Counted from the stretch's first letter, positions 8,062 through 13,870 are shown. The stretch: 23,438 nt of DNA from CAZLGO01 sp964559295 (GCA_964559295.1 CAZLGO010000019.1:1-23438); one strand, 5' to 3'. Notes: generated from the letters alone by a model not told the origin. A program made the numbers and translations.

Positions 8062-8078
8062 CGAAAGGTTTTTAAATG
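8062..8078 (+). promoter_or_regulatory. Promoter P1 (BRE plus TATA) for the putative small RNA
   Basis: CGAAAGG followed by TTTTTAAAT is a strong archaeal BRE/TATA pair, as seen before stable-RNA genes in methanogens. The predicted transcription start, 22-27 nt downstream of the TATA box, falls at about 8098-8102, exactly where the 11-bp stem begins. The same promoter recurs at 8929-8945. Confidence 0.7.
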
Positions 8079-8099
8079 CATCAGTACATATATATTGGA

Positions 8100-8183
8100 T
8101 AGGTAGGGTGTACATTCCCCTAACTTCTGATCGTCGCAAAAAACCGCCTCCATTCAAATTCCACACCCTACCTTCTCCTTTTC
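8100..8183 (+). ncRNA. Putative structured small RNA, copy 1
   Basis: AGGTAGGGTGT (8101-8111) pairs perfectly with ACACCCTACCT (8163-8173), closing a 51-nt C/U-rich, G-poor loop that includes ATTCCCCTAAC and CCGCCTCC. A promoter sits at the right distance and a pyrimidine tract (TTCTCCTTTTCT) follows, fitting an archaeal terminator. No convincing reading frame lies in it. A long closing stem with a C-rich loop fits a regulatory RNA that exposes anti-Shine-Dalgarno-like bases, but the target is unknown. It does not fold as a tRNA, and I see no clear C/D-box or H/ACA layout. Confidence 0.55.
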
Positions 8184-8209
8184 TGAAATAAGTTAGATAT
8201 TAAGGTGTT

Positions 8210-8268
8210 TGTATAGACTCTACACAATATAAATGCTTTGGTTTTTATTTAATCAAAAAATATATAAA
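8210..8268 (+). promoter_or_regulatory. Operator-like palindrome and promoter P2 upstream of the lipoprotein gene
   Basis: TGTATAGA-C-TCTACACA (8210-8226) is a 17-bp palindrome with one mismatch. It lies about 34 bp upstream of the TATA box ATATATAAA (8260-8268), preceded by an A-rich BRE. That spacing suits a transcription-factor site. Predicted mRNA starts near 8290-8295, giving a 5' UTR of about 100 nt with a small hairpin (ACGAT/ATCGT, 8312-8326). Confidence 0.55.
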
Positions 8269-8395
8269 TGAGATTGTTTTTTGATTTAAGATTCTTAAAT
8301 TGTTTTGTGATACGATTTTTTATCGTTGGATCGCAAAGAATAAATTATATTAATGAAATAACATTCACTACTTATTTGTATTAAGGTGTGCGAAT

Positions 8396-8740
8396 ATGAA
8401 TTTAGACGGGAAAACCTTGTTTATTATTGGAACGATTGCAATTGTTCTTTGCGCTACAGCAGGATGTAACCAGTGGCCATTTGTACAACCAAACGTTACA
8501 ACCCAACCACCAAATGTCACAGTTGTTACCGAAACACAAAGTGGCGGTTCATCTTCCCAACAAACAGCACAAAATTGTCCAAACTGTGGTTACTACCCAT
8601 GGTACAAATATACAAGATGTCCAAACTGTGGTTATGGTGATAACGACGGGATATTGTACTGTCCAAGCTGTGGGGTGTATGCATTCCATGGTTCAAGCTG
8701 GGCTAGCGGACGTTGTACAGCATGTGGATATACGAGATGA
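8396..8740 (+). CDS. Secreted zinc-ribbon lipoprotein
   Basis: 114 aa, ATG 8396 with GGTG seven bases upstream. The N-terminus has a short charged start, a hydrophobic run (TLFIIGTIAIVLCATAG) and a lipobox-like TAGC at about residues 20-23, so it is probably exported and lipid-anchored. A Thr/Ser/Gln/Pro-rich linker follows (PNVTTQPPNVTVVTETQ). Four Cys-x2-Cys knuckles come next: CPNC, CPNC, CPSC and CTAC, enough for two zinc ribbons with aromatic-rich spacers (YYPWYKYTR). Zinc ribbons on the outside of a cell are uncommon. I do not recognise a family or function. It shares its whole upstream block with the S-layer-domain gene at 9263, so the two are probably co-regulated. Confidence 0.8.
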   Translation: MNLDGKTLFIIGTIAIVLCATAGCNQWPFVQPNVTTQPPNVTVVTETQSGGSSSQQTAQNCPNCGYYPWYKYTRCPNCGYGDNDGILYCPSCGVYAFHGSSWASGRCTACGYTR

Positions 8741-8750
8741 AATAAAAGCA

Positions 8751-8791
8751 GGCATAATGGACTTTTCTCCATCATGCCAATTTTTATTTTT
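8751..8791 (+). terminator. Intrinsic-type terminator after the zinc-ribbon lipoprotein gene
   Basis: GGCATaATGGA and TCCATcATGCC form a 10-bp stem with one internal mismatch and a CTTTTC loop. AATTTTTATTTTTAG follows as a U-rich tract. Confidence 0.7.
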
Positions 8792-8966
8792 AGCTTAATA
8801 ACTCTATCTTTAACTTTTAATGACCTCTTCTGTTGTAAAATACTTTAAAAAATAATATTTTTCATGATTTTTTAATTCATACGTCAAAAAAAGCTTTTTT
8901 TGCCATTTCAACAGATCTTTATAAAATGCGAAAGGTTTTTAAATGCATCAGTACATATATATTGGA

Positions 8967-9050
8967 TAGGTAGGGTGTACATTCCCCTAACTTCTGATCG
9001 TCGCAAAAAACCGCCTCCATTCAAATTCCACACCCTACCTTCTCCTTTTC
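8967..9050 (+). ncRNA. Putative structured small RNA, copy 2
   Basis: Identical in sequence to the candidate at 8100-8183, with its own copy of the BRE/TATA (8929-8945). The stem arms are at 8968-8978 and 9030-9040. There is no sequence change in the RNA region although other parts of the block have diverged slightly, which fits selection but is too little data to prove it. Confidence 0.55.
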
Positions 9051-9076
9051 TGAAATAAGTTAGATATTAAGGTGTT

Positions 9077-9135
9077 TGTATAGACTCTACACAATATAAA
9101 TGCTTTGGTTTTTATTTAATCAAAAAATATATAAA
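9077..9135 (+). promoter_or_regulatory. Operator-like palindrome and promoter P2, copy 2, upstream of the S-layer-domain gene
   Basis: Same 17-bp palindrome (9077-9093) and ATATATAAA TATA box (9127-9135) as in copy 1. Transcription is expected from about 9157-9162, leaving a 5' UTR of about 100 nt ending in AGGAGG before the gene at 9263. Confidence 0.55.
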
Positions 9136-9262
9136 TGAGATTGTTTTTTCATTTAAGATTCTTAAATTGTTTTTGTGATACGATTTTTTATCGTTGGATC
9201 GAAAAGAATAAATTATATGAAGAAACAGAATAAAGTCTACCACAATTTTAGGAGGCATGAAA

Positions 9263-9778
9263 ATGAAAATGAAAAAATTAGGAATGTTTGTGCTGATAAC
9301 TACTTTGTTCTTTGGTGTGATATCGCCAGTTTCAGCACTAGATTGGGAATATACAGACGTAGTCGTCGGCACCTTAAACCCAAGTCCTTCTGGACTTGCT
9401 GTTGATACAAGCGGAGGTATGGATATTACTTGGTCAATAGGGTATTTTGATTGTGAAGGCGGTGTGAATTTTGACGACGTAAAGGACTATCCTATTGGAT
9501 TTGTAGACTCTCAGATAACTTCTACAGATAAATATGACAATGATCTTCTCATGATAGTGATTGGAGGACCAGTTGCCAACGCTATCACAAAAGACCTTGT
9601 AAACCGTGGAAGATGTACAATCAATTGGAAAACATCAACTGGATCCTATCAGATAATCGAAGATGCTTGGGGTTATAATACCGCGGATGTAATTGTAGTG
9701 GGTGGAAAGGACAGATGGGCAACAAGAAAAGCTTGTTTGTACTTTTCTGGATATGTTGTACCTCAACTATATGGATAA
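9263..9778 (+). CDS. Secreted protein with S-layer C-terminal-like domain
   Basis: 171 aa from ATG 9263. Three in-phase ATGs occur (9257, 9263, 9269); GGAGG at 9251-9255 lies seven bases before 9263, which decides the start. A signal peptide is evident (MKMKKLGMFVLITTLFFGVI, likely cleavage after SPVSA). The mature part contains LLMIVIGGPVANAITKDLV, YQIIEDAWGYNTADVIVVGG and GKDRWATRKACLYF, the hallmark pattern of the C-terminal domain of methanococcal-type S-layer proteins. At about 145 mature residues it is far shorter than a real S-layer protein and has no membrane anchor, so it may be an accessory cell-surface protein. It shares a promoter block with the zinc-ribbon lipoprotein. Confidence 0.82.
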   Translation: MKMKKLGMFVLITTLFFGVISPVSALDWEYTDVVVGTLNPSPSGLAVDTSGGMDITWSIGYFDCEGGVNFDDVKDYPIGFVDSQITSTDKYDNDLLMIVIGGPVANAITKDLVNRGRCTINWKTSTGSYQIIEDAWGYNTADVIVVGGKDRWATRKACLYFSGYVVPQLYG

Positions 9779-9816
9779 CATCACAGATCCATATCTTTCC
9801 TCTTTTTTATTTTTTA
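9769..9816 (+). terminator. Terminator overlapping the end of the S-layer-domain gene
   Basis: ATATGGAT (9769-9776) pairs with ATCCATAT (9787-9794), enclosing the stop codon. CTTTCCTCTTTTTTATTTTTT follows. The stem begins inside the last codons of the gene. Confidence 0.65.
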
Positions 9817-9918
9817 TAAGTTTTGTTAGAAGTTCAGCTACCTATTCGTTTTTTATAGACCTTAAACCGAGATAAGGGTAAGTAAAGAAGACCATAAAAG
9901 ATTCTCTTTGGTGGCTGT

Positions 9919-10443
9919 ATGAAAAGTGAAAGCCTAAAGGAACACAAAAAAAATGCACCAAAATCTGTAAATTGTGCAGTTGTAACAATAAGCGACTCAA
10001 AATACAGGGATTTTCTAAAATCAAAGAAAACAGATGTATCAGGAAGTCTTATAGCGAATGCGCTAAATAAAAAGCACGATGTTGTATTTTATTCCATAAT
10101 ACCTGATGATTCTGCAATTTTGTTGGCGAATATAGACCACATAATAGAAAACTATGATGTGGATGTTATCATAACAACTGGTGGCACTGGTATAGGAAGC
10201 AGAGACATAACAGTTGAAACCTTAAAAAGCATATTTGATAAGGAATTGGACGGTTTCGGGGAAATTTTTAGGTACGAATCCTACAGAGAGCTTGGGATGG
10301 GAGCTATTTTAAGCAGGGCGACAGCAGGTGTTTATAGGAGAACATTCATCATATCACTTCCAGGTTCTCCAGATGCCGTGAAACTTGGCTTGAAAATAAT
10401 ATTACAAGAGTTAGGACACATTGTTAAACATTTGAGAGAATAA
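9919..10443 (+). CDS. moaB: MoaB/MogA-family molybdenum cofactor biosynthesis protein
   Basis: 174 aa, ATG 9919 with GGTGG upstream. It contains the MPT-binding domain signatures VTISDSKYRDF, DVIITTGGTGIGSRDITVE and the late SLPGSPDAVKLGL. This fits MoaB/MogA proteins, which adenylate molybdopterin before metal insertion; methanogens use Mo- or W-pterin in formylmethanofuran dehydrogenase. A charged N-terminal tail of about 15 residues precedes the domain. It is monocistronic here, with a possible TATA (TTTTTTATAG) near 9849. MoaB versus MogA assignment is not certain. Confidence 0.88.
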   Translation: MKSESLKEHKKNAPKSVNCAVVTISDSKYRDFLKSKKTDVSGSLIANALNKKHDVVFYSIIPDDSAILLANIDHIIENYDVDVIITTGGTGIGSRDITVETLKSIFDKELDGFGEIFRYESYRELGMGAILSRATAGVYRRTFIISLPGSPDAVKLGLKIILQELGHIVKHLRE

Positions 10444-10613
10444 AAACTTGTTATTTAACCCTCGTAATCGCACATAAACAATTTAAAACTAAGATAAACT
10501 GTTATAAACTTTTTAAATTAAAATTCTATTAAAACCTTTATTTTCAAAAAAGTGAGCAACATCAAAACAAAAACCAAAATAAAAACAAAAATGGGTCATA
10601 AGTCCCCAATCTT

Positions 10614-11273
10614 CTAATTTTTGAATTCATCTATTGATATTAATGGTTCCAGAGAAACCCCTTTCTTTTTTAGGTTCTCTATGGCACCTTCACGTCTGTC
10701 AACTACCACAAAGGCTTTTTTTACAATCCCTCCGTTTTCATGGATCGCTTCAGCAGCCCTCATAAGGGAACCACCTGTGGTTGTTACATCTTCAATTAAA
10801 ACTACTGCGTCACCCTTTTCCAGATCCCCTTCTATAAGCTTCGATGTTCCATATCCTTTTTTTTCTTTTCTTATTATAAGCATGGGGATTTCAGATTTTA
10901 GTGATACTGCTGTTACAATTGGCACCGCCCCTAAAGCCGGACCAGCAATTTTATCTGTTTTTTTGGCATCTATGTTCTCGCAGATCATATCTGCAATTTT
11001 TTTGAGGGCTTTTGGGTCTCCTATAGCCTTTTTCATGTCCACGTAATAATCGCTCTCTTTTCCTGATGAAAGCTTGAATTTACCAGATTTTATTACATCA
11101 TTTTTTTTTAGAAGTTCTATGAGTTTTTTTTTATCTCTTATATGTCTCGTGCAGAGTTTGCAGACACCCTTTTCAAAGTCGTAACAGTTTCCGCATACAA
11201 GATTTCCACACAAAGAACATGTGTACATCTTGCCTATATTCCCACAGATATTGCAGATCCCTCTAATTTCCAA
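10614..11273 (-). CDS. pyrE: Orotate phosphoribosyltransferase with N-terminal zinc module
   Basis: 219 aa. The TTG start has GGTG six bases upstream. Residues 1-41 hold four Cys-x2-Cys pairs (C7/C10, C19/C22, C27/C30, C38/C41), enough for two zincs in a cross-brace or treble-clef arrangement. The OPRTase follows: FKLSSGKESDYYVDMKKAIG (substrate loop), IAGPALGAVPI, the flexible RKEKKGYGTSK loop and the PRPP motif VVLIEDVTTTGGS (157-169). It makes OMP from orotate and PRPP in pyrimidine synthesis. The catalytic part is of usual length (about 175 aa); the zinc module is an addition. It lies 15 nt after the PRC-barrel gene, so the two are probably cotranscribed. Confidence 0.92.
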   Translation of the reverse strand: MEIRGICNICGNIGKMYTCSLCGNLVCGNCYDFEKGVCKLCTRHIRDKKKLIELLKKNDVIKSGKFKLSSGKESDYYVDMKKAIGDPKALKKIADMICENIDAKKTDKIAGPALGAVPIVTAVSLKSEIPMLIIRKEKKGYGTSKLIEGDLEKGDAVVLIEDVTTTGGSLMRAAEAIHENGGIVKKAFVVVDRREGAIENLKKKGVSLEPLISIDEFKN

Positions 11274-11288
11274 AAAAACACCTTTTGA

Positions 11289-11543
11289 TTATAATGTACC
11301 AGTTTTTTCAGCTTCAATTCCACTTTTGAGAAGTATCTTATCTCCTATTTTTTTGACCATTTCATAAGGCACGAGAATTTCACCTTTTGACAATCCAAGA
11401 CTCTCTGAAATACCTCCTTTTCTAATCACCAATGCTTCAATCTTTTGGGTCTCAAGATTTATCTCAACATCTCTTACCCTCCCAATAACAGCTGCAGAAC
11501 TATCCACAACCTCTTTTCCAATCATCTCTTCAACTATCCTCAT
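11289..11543 (-). CDS. PRC-barrel domain protein
   Basis: 84 aa. The ATG at 11543 follows GGTGAT, a full anti-Shine-Dalgarno match. The sequence fits a single archaeal PRC-barrel: MIGKEVVDSSAAVIGRVRDV, KIEALVIRKGG, EILVPYEMVKKIGDKILL. PRC-barrels are small beta-barrels found in RNA-processing (RimM) and photosynthetic proteins; stand-alone archaeal members have no assigned role. It is divergent from the gene at 11625 across an 81-nt AT-rich region. Confidence 0.85.
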   Translation of the reverse strand: MRIVEEMIGKEVVDSSAAVIGRVRDVEINLETQKIEALVIRKGGISESLGLSKGEILVPYEMVKKIGDKILLKSGIEAEKTGTL

Positions 11544-11624
11544 AACATCACCAATCTTTTATTATACAGCAAGTTATTTAAATCTTGTCAACATAATAAA
11601 ACAAAACAATCGGGGGTTTTAACC

Positions 11625-11834
11625 ATGCCTTCTACTTCAAAAAAGAAAAAGGACATAAAAAAGGAATTTGGAGAGGAATTGGAAAGATTGGGTAAAAAGA
11701 TAAAAACAGGAGAGATAGAGGAGCAAATGCAAAAAGAAGGGAAAAAGATTGCAAAAGAGCTTGATACTGGATTTAAAAAATTGGAAAAAGGATTATCTGG
11801 CATTTTTGGGTCTAAAAAGAAAAAGAAAGATTAG
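11625..11834 (+). CDS. Small Lys/Glu-rich helical protein
   Basis: 69 aa from ATG 11625, preceded by GGGGG eight bases upstream. The same frame is open back to 11445, but that extension crosses the PRC-barrel gene on the other strand and is rejected. The protein is highly charged and predicted mostly alpha-helical (DIKKEFGEELERLGKKIKTG), with a glycine hinge (LSGIFGS) and a KKKKKD tail. Lys-rich ends suggest nucleic-acid or membrane binding, but I do not recognise a family. Its last 23 bases overlap the 3' end of the convergent radical SAM gene. Confidence 0.65.
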   Translation: MPSTSKKKKDIKKEFGEELERLGKKIKTGEIEEQMQKEGKKIAKELDTGFKKLEKGLSGIFGSKKKKKD

Positions 11835-12513
11835 CAAGTTTGGATTTGACATGGGGATACAGTATAAGCCTTTCAAATTCAAGGGTCTCAGCCAGACTTG
11901 GATGGATGGATTTTAGCTTTTCTTCGAGCTCTTCGAGTTCATCATACGTTACAAAATCAGGGATAATGGCAGCATGGCATGATACGTCTTCTTCTGTACA
12001 AAATTTTAGTGCTCTTAATTGATAATCAAAAAATTCAGGCTTTGCACCAGTTATTTTTGAAAATCTCTCTTTGGATGCACCTTTAAGCGATACTCTTACG
12101 TGCAAGTTTTTGAATTTTGAAAGCTTCCTTGCAAAATCCCTATCATTGCCTATTTCTATACCATTCGTTTCGAGAATAAAAATAAGATCTGATCTTTTAT
12201 TTTCTATTTCTTCCATCACAGCTAAAAGGTGCTTTTTGTTTAATGTTGGTTCTGTTCCAGATATCCTGCAAAATCTATAGCCATTCTTATCTGCTATTTT
12301 TATAAGCTTTTCTGCAACCTCTTCTGGGGCGTAGAATCTTCCAATCTTTTCTGGTTTCTCTCTTGGCTTTTTTGCCCAACAGTAAATGCAGTTTAGGTTA
12401 CAGCCAACACAATCTGCTGTGGCGCATCCTCCATAGAATTTGGTGGCTCTAAACCTATAATATTTCCTTTTTACCCCTCTGTTTACGATTTTTTTTGTTT
12501 CTTCGCCAATCAT
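11812..12513 (-). CDS. Radical SAM protein
   Basis: 233 aa with the radical SAM cluster motif C38-x3-C42-x2-C45 (CNLNCIYCW), preceded by two further cysteines (C30, C35). Next come a GTEPTLN motif (SAM-binding GGE-like, here SGTEPT) and VRVSLKGASKERF. It would reductively cleave SAM to start radical chemistry; the substrate is unknown. It resembles the archaeal Fe-S oxidoreductases related to pyruvate formate-lyase-activating enzymes. The start overlaps the nitroreductase stop as ATGA, so the two are translationally coupled. The 3' end overlaps the convergent small gene by 23 nt. Confidence 0.88.
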   Translation of the reverse strand: MIGEETKKIVNRGVKRKYYRFRATKFYGGCATADCVGCNLNCIYCWAKKPREKPEKIGRFYAPEEVAEKLIKIADKNGYRFCRISGTEPTLNKKHLLAVMEEIENKRSDLIFILETNGIEIGNDRDFARKLSKFKNLHVRVSLKGASKERFSKITGAKPEFFDYQLRALKFCTEEDVSCHAAIIPDFVTYDELEELEEKLKSIHPSLAETLEFERLILYPHVKSKLANLSFSF

Positions 12514-13007
12514 ATTATCTTGAATACAACTTCATCTAAACCCATCCTGTAGGGGGCTTTTGGTTTTTCATCTGGATAACCTAAGGCAATTACAGCCATG
12601 AGTTCAAAGCTTTCTGGTACATCAAGTTTTCTTTCCACTTTATCTTTGTTTTTTAGTATCTCGCCTAACCATACTCCTCCCAAACCCAGGTAATGGGCGC
12701 TAAGGAGCATGTTTTGAATACAGGCACCTATCGCCTGGACATCCTTTGTGTGATCATAAATCAGCTTATGATCCAGAAAAACCGCTATACAGATGGCTGA
12801 ATTTACGATTGTTCTGGAATAGATCGTATACCGGGCAATTTTTTCTTTAAGAGTTTTATCTTTGATAACAACGAATTTCCATGGCTGATTATTTTTGCCT
12901 GAAGGTGCCCATGTCCCTGCTTCGATGATTTTGATGATGGTTTCATCTTCTATAGGTTCTGGCTTAAATCTCCGTATACTTCTTCTGGTTTTAATCAGAT
13001 CAAGCAT
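12510..13007 (-). CDS. Nitroreductase family protein (FMN)
   Basis: 165 aa. N-terminal RRSIRRFKPEPIEDE and AGTWAPSGKNNQPWKFVVI are the classic FMN-binding signatures. AIGACIQNMLLSAHYLGLGG and GVWLGEI form the second cofactor region, and VIALGYPDEKPKAP lies near the end. It probably catalyses NAD(P)H- or F420-linked two-electron reduction of an unknown acceptor. It is somewhat short but complete. It is 48 nt downstream of csa3 and coupled to the radical SAM gene, so the three may form one transcript. Confidence 0.9.
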   Translation of the reverse strand: MLDLIKTRRSIRRFKPEPIEDETIIKIIEAGTWAPSGKNNQPWKFVVIKDKTLKEKIARYTIYSRTIVNSAICIAVFLDHKLIYDHTKDVQAIGACIQNMLLSAHYLGLGGVWLGEILKNKDKVERKLDVPESFELMAVIALGYPDEKPKAPYRMGLDEVVFKII

Positions 13008-13015
13008 CTCAAACC

Positions 13016-13033
13016 CAACCTTTTAAAATGTTG
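13016..13033. repeat. Degenerate member of the CAACCTTTT hairpin family
   Basis: CAACCTTTTAAAATGTTG followed by ATCAAAAAACCTTTGGAT, closely resembling the elements at 3445 and 3522, including the TTGATCAAAA tail. It lies in the gap between csa3 and the nitroreductase gene. Confidence 0.55.
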
Positions 13034-13055
13034 ATCAAAAAACCTTTGGATCTTT

Positions 13056-13649
13056 TTAAATAATGGCAAGCTCTCCAGCGGCTGTGATCACCAGCTTATC
13101 CTGTGCGATGTATCCTGTTTCTCTCAGCTCTCTTATATGGTTGTAGGTCATACCTCTGCTTATTCCGACTTTTATTGCAATGTTTCTCACAGAGGTTTCT
13201 TCTTTTTTTATCTCTTCCAGGATCATAAGTTTGGTCTTAGAAAGCCCAAAGTTTAGGATTGGAAGATCTATGATTTGGTTGTCCTCTTCTGTCACATAGA
13301 TTATCCGCTCGATCATTCTGTGTCTTGCATAACAACCAAAAAGGGCTCCTAAAGCCTGTGGTTTTCTCCCACCACTTACGTTTACAATTACTCTTCTTTT
13401 GTGTGCATTTTCTTTTTCGATTGCATCAGCAGTATCCTTTGCAACCCTTAAAACATCATATAGACTTGTTATCTTGCTTTCTATCTCTATGAACTTTCCA
13501 ACAGTTTCAGAAAGCATCTTCTCAACCCTGATCTTATCATCAGGTGCATCTTCTTCCCGCAACAAAATAACCTTTTTTGGTGAGAACTGTGTGATACAGA
13601 CCATCACAGGTTCTATGGCGTAAATTGTTGAGATTAAAGAATATTCCAT
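13056..13649 (-). CDS. csa3: Csa3-type CRISPR-locus regulator (CARF plus winged HTH)
   Basis: 197 aa from ATG 13649 (MEYSLISTIYAIEPVMVCIT). The frame continues to 13772, but that part is translated from the two 31-bp repeats and is not protein-like; GGAG lies ten bases before ATG 13649. The N-terminal domain of about 125 residues is CARF-like (VNVSGGRKPQALGALFG), the type that senses cyclic oligoadenylate in related proteins. The C-terminus is a winged helix (KLMILEEIKKEETSVRNIAI, VGISRGMTYNHIRELRETGY). Csa3 proteins regulate cas genes and spacer acquisition in archaea. The cas6-cas8b-cas7 genes lie 6 kb away and share a promoter element with this gene's upstream region. Confidence 0.87.
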   Translation of the reverse strand: MEYSLISTIYAIEPVMVCITQFSPKKVILLREEDAPDDKIRVEKMLSETVGKFIEIESKITSLYDVLRVAKDTADAIEKENAHKRRVIVNVSGGRKPQALGALFGCYARHRMIERIIYVTEEDNQIIDLPILNFGLSKTKLMILEEIKKEETSVRNIAIKVGISRGMTYNHIRELRETGYIAQDKLVITAAGELAII

Positions 13650-13664
13650 TACATCACAACTCCA

Positions 13665-13695
13665 TGTTATTGTCAATGTAAGTTTGTTACTAAAC
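13665..13695. repeat. 31-bp direct repeat A upstream of csa3
   Basis: Identical over 31 bp to 13731-13761, with a 35-bp spacer between them. It begins TGTTATTGTCAATGTAAG and ends TTACTAAAC. It lies 16 bp upstream of the csa3 ATG. The geometry resembles a two-repeat CRISPR unit, but it may equally be a tandem operator. Confidence 0.9.
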
Positions 13696-13730
13696 CGGAA
13701 TAAAAACTCCTGATCAGTCATATCAATCAT

Positions 13731-13761
13731 TGTTATTGTCAATGTAAGTTTGTTACTAAAC
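13731..13761. repeat. 31-bp direct repeat B upstream of csa3
   Basis: Second identical copy. With its right flank it contains AAGTTT-GTTACT-AAACTT, a 6-bp inverted repeat. A looser TGTCAATGATAA follows at 13778, part of the promoter element shared with cas6. Confidence 0.9.
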
Positions 13762-13777
13762 TTGATCAACATTCATC

Positions 13778-13812
13778 TGTCAATGATAAACATTAACATT
13801 TATATAGTAGAA
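13778..13812 (+). promoter_or_regulatory. Promoter element shared with cas6 upstream region (csa3 side)
   Basis: 35 bp matching 19468-19502 at 31 positions: TGTCAATGATAAAC, then AACATTTATATAG, then AGAA. TTTATATA is a good TATA box on the plus strand, about 70 bp before DUF2085. On the minus strand CTATATAAA could serve csa3, giving a leader of about 125 nt that contains both 31-bp repeats. Conservation beyond the TATA box argues for a bound regulator; Csa3 is the obvious candidate by inference. Confidence 0.6.
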
Positions 13813-13870
13813 CTTACAATGTTATTCTGGAGATATGTTGTAACTTGAATATAGCTTTTTGGGTGGGGAT

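Larger units (their letters stand above)
8032..8350. repeat. Duplicated regulatory block, copy 1 (319 bp)
   Basis: Direct repeat of 8899-9218, offset 867/868. Only three differences are seen by eye: G/C at 8283, one extra T in copy 2, and C/A near the end. In order it holds a BRE/TATA promoter, a putative small RNA with an 11-bp closing stem, an imperfect palindrome, a second BRE/TATA and the start of a 5' UTR with a small hairpin. It ends about 45 nt before the zinc-ribbon lipoprotein ATG. No terminal inverted repeats or transposase are seen, so the copy is probably segmental. Confidence 0.95.
8899..9218. repeat. Duplicated regulatory block, copy 2 (320 bp)
   Basis: Near-identical partner of 8032-8350. 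Homology stops abruptly at AATTATAT on the right, after which the 5' UTRs of the two downstream genes are unrelated. On the left it starts within a T-run. The copy sits between the terminator of the lipoprotein gene and the S-layer-domain gene. Confidence 0.95.

Noticed and set aside
8103..8172. tRNA-like reading of the putative small RNA: about 70 nt, 7-bp acceptor-like ends and a TTCAAAT T-loop-like sequence at the right distance from the 3' end
   Set aside because: The T-stem does not pair (CTCCA against TCCAC), no anticodon stem can be formed, and the closing stem extends beyond acceptor length.
7994..8191. 65-aa open frame overlapping the first regulatory block
   Set aside because: It lies over the promoter and small RNA and has no ribosome site. 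The block is better explained as non-coding.
8032..9218. Insertion sequence or MITE as the source of the duplicated block
   Set aside because: No terminal inverted repeats, no target-site duplication and no transposase gene can be seen.
10444..10613. Search for a gene or RNA between moaB and pyrE
   Set aside because: Only A-rich sequence and a weak TGGG/CCCA palindrome are seen; nothing supportable.
11445..11624. Long N-terminus for the Lys-rich small protein
   Set aside because: It runs antisense through the PRC-barrel gene and divergent promoter region. GGGGG before ATG 11625 marks the start.
13665..13761. Calling the two 31-bp repeats a CRISPR array
   Set aside because: Two repeats with one spacer cannot be told from tandem operator sites by sequence alone. 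It is kept as a repeat and discussed as a hypothesis.
13650..13772. N-terminal extension of csa3 through the direct repeats
   Set aside because: The peptide repeats itself (KFSNKLTLTIT-like segments) because it is translated repeat DNA. ATG 13649 gives a normal Csa3 start.
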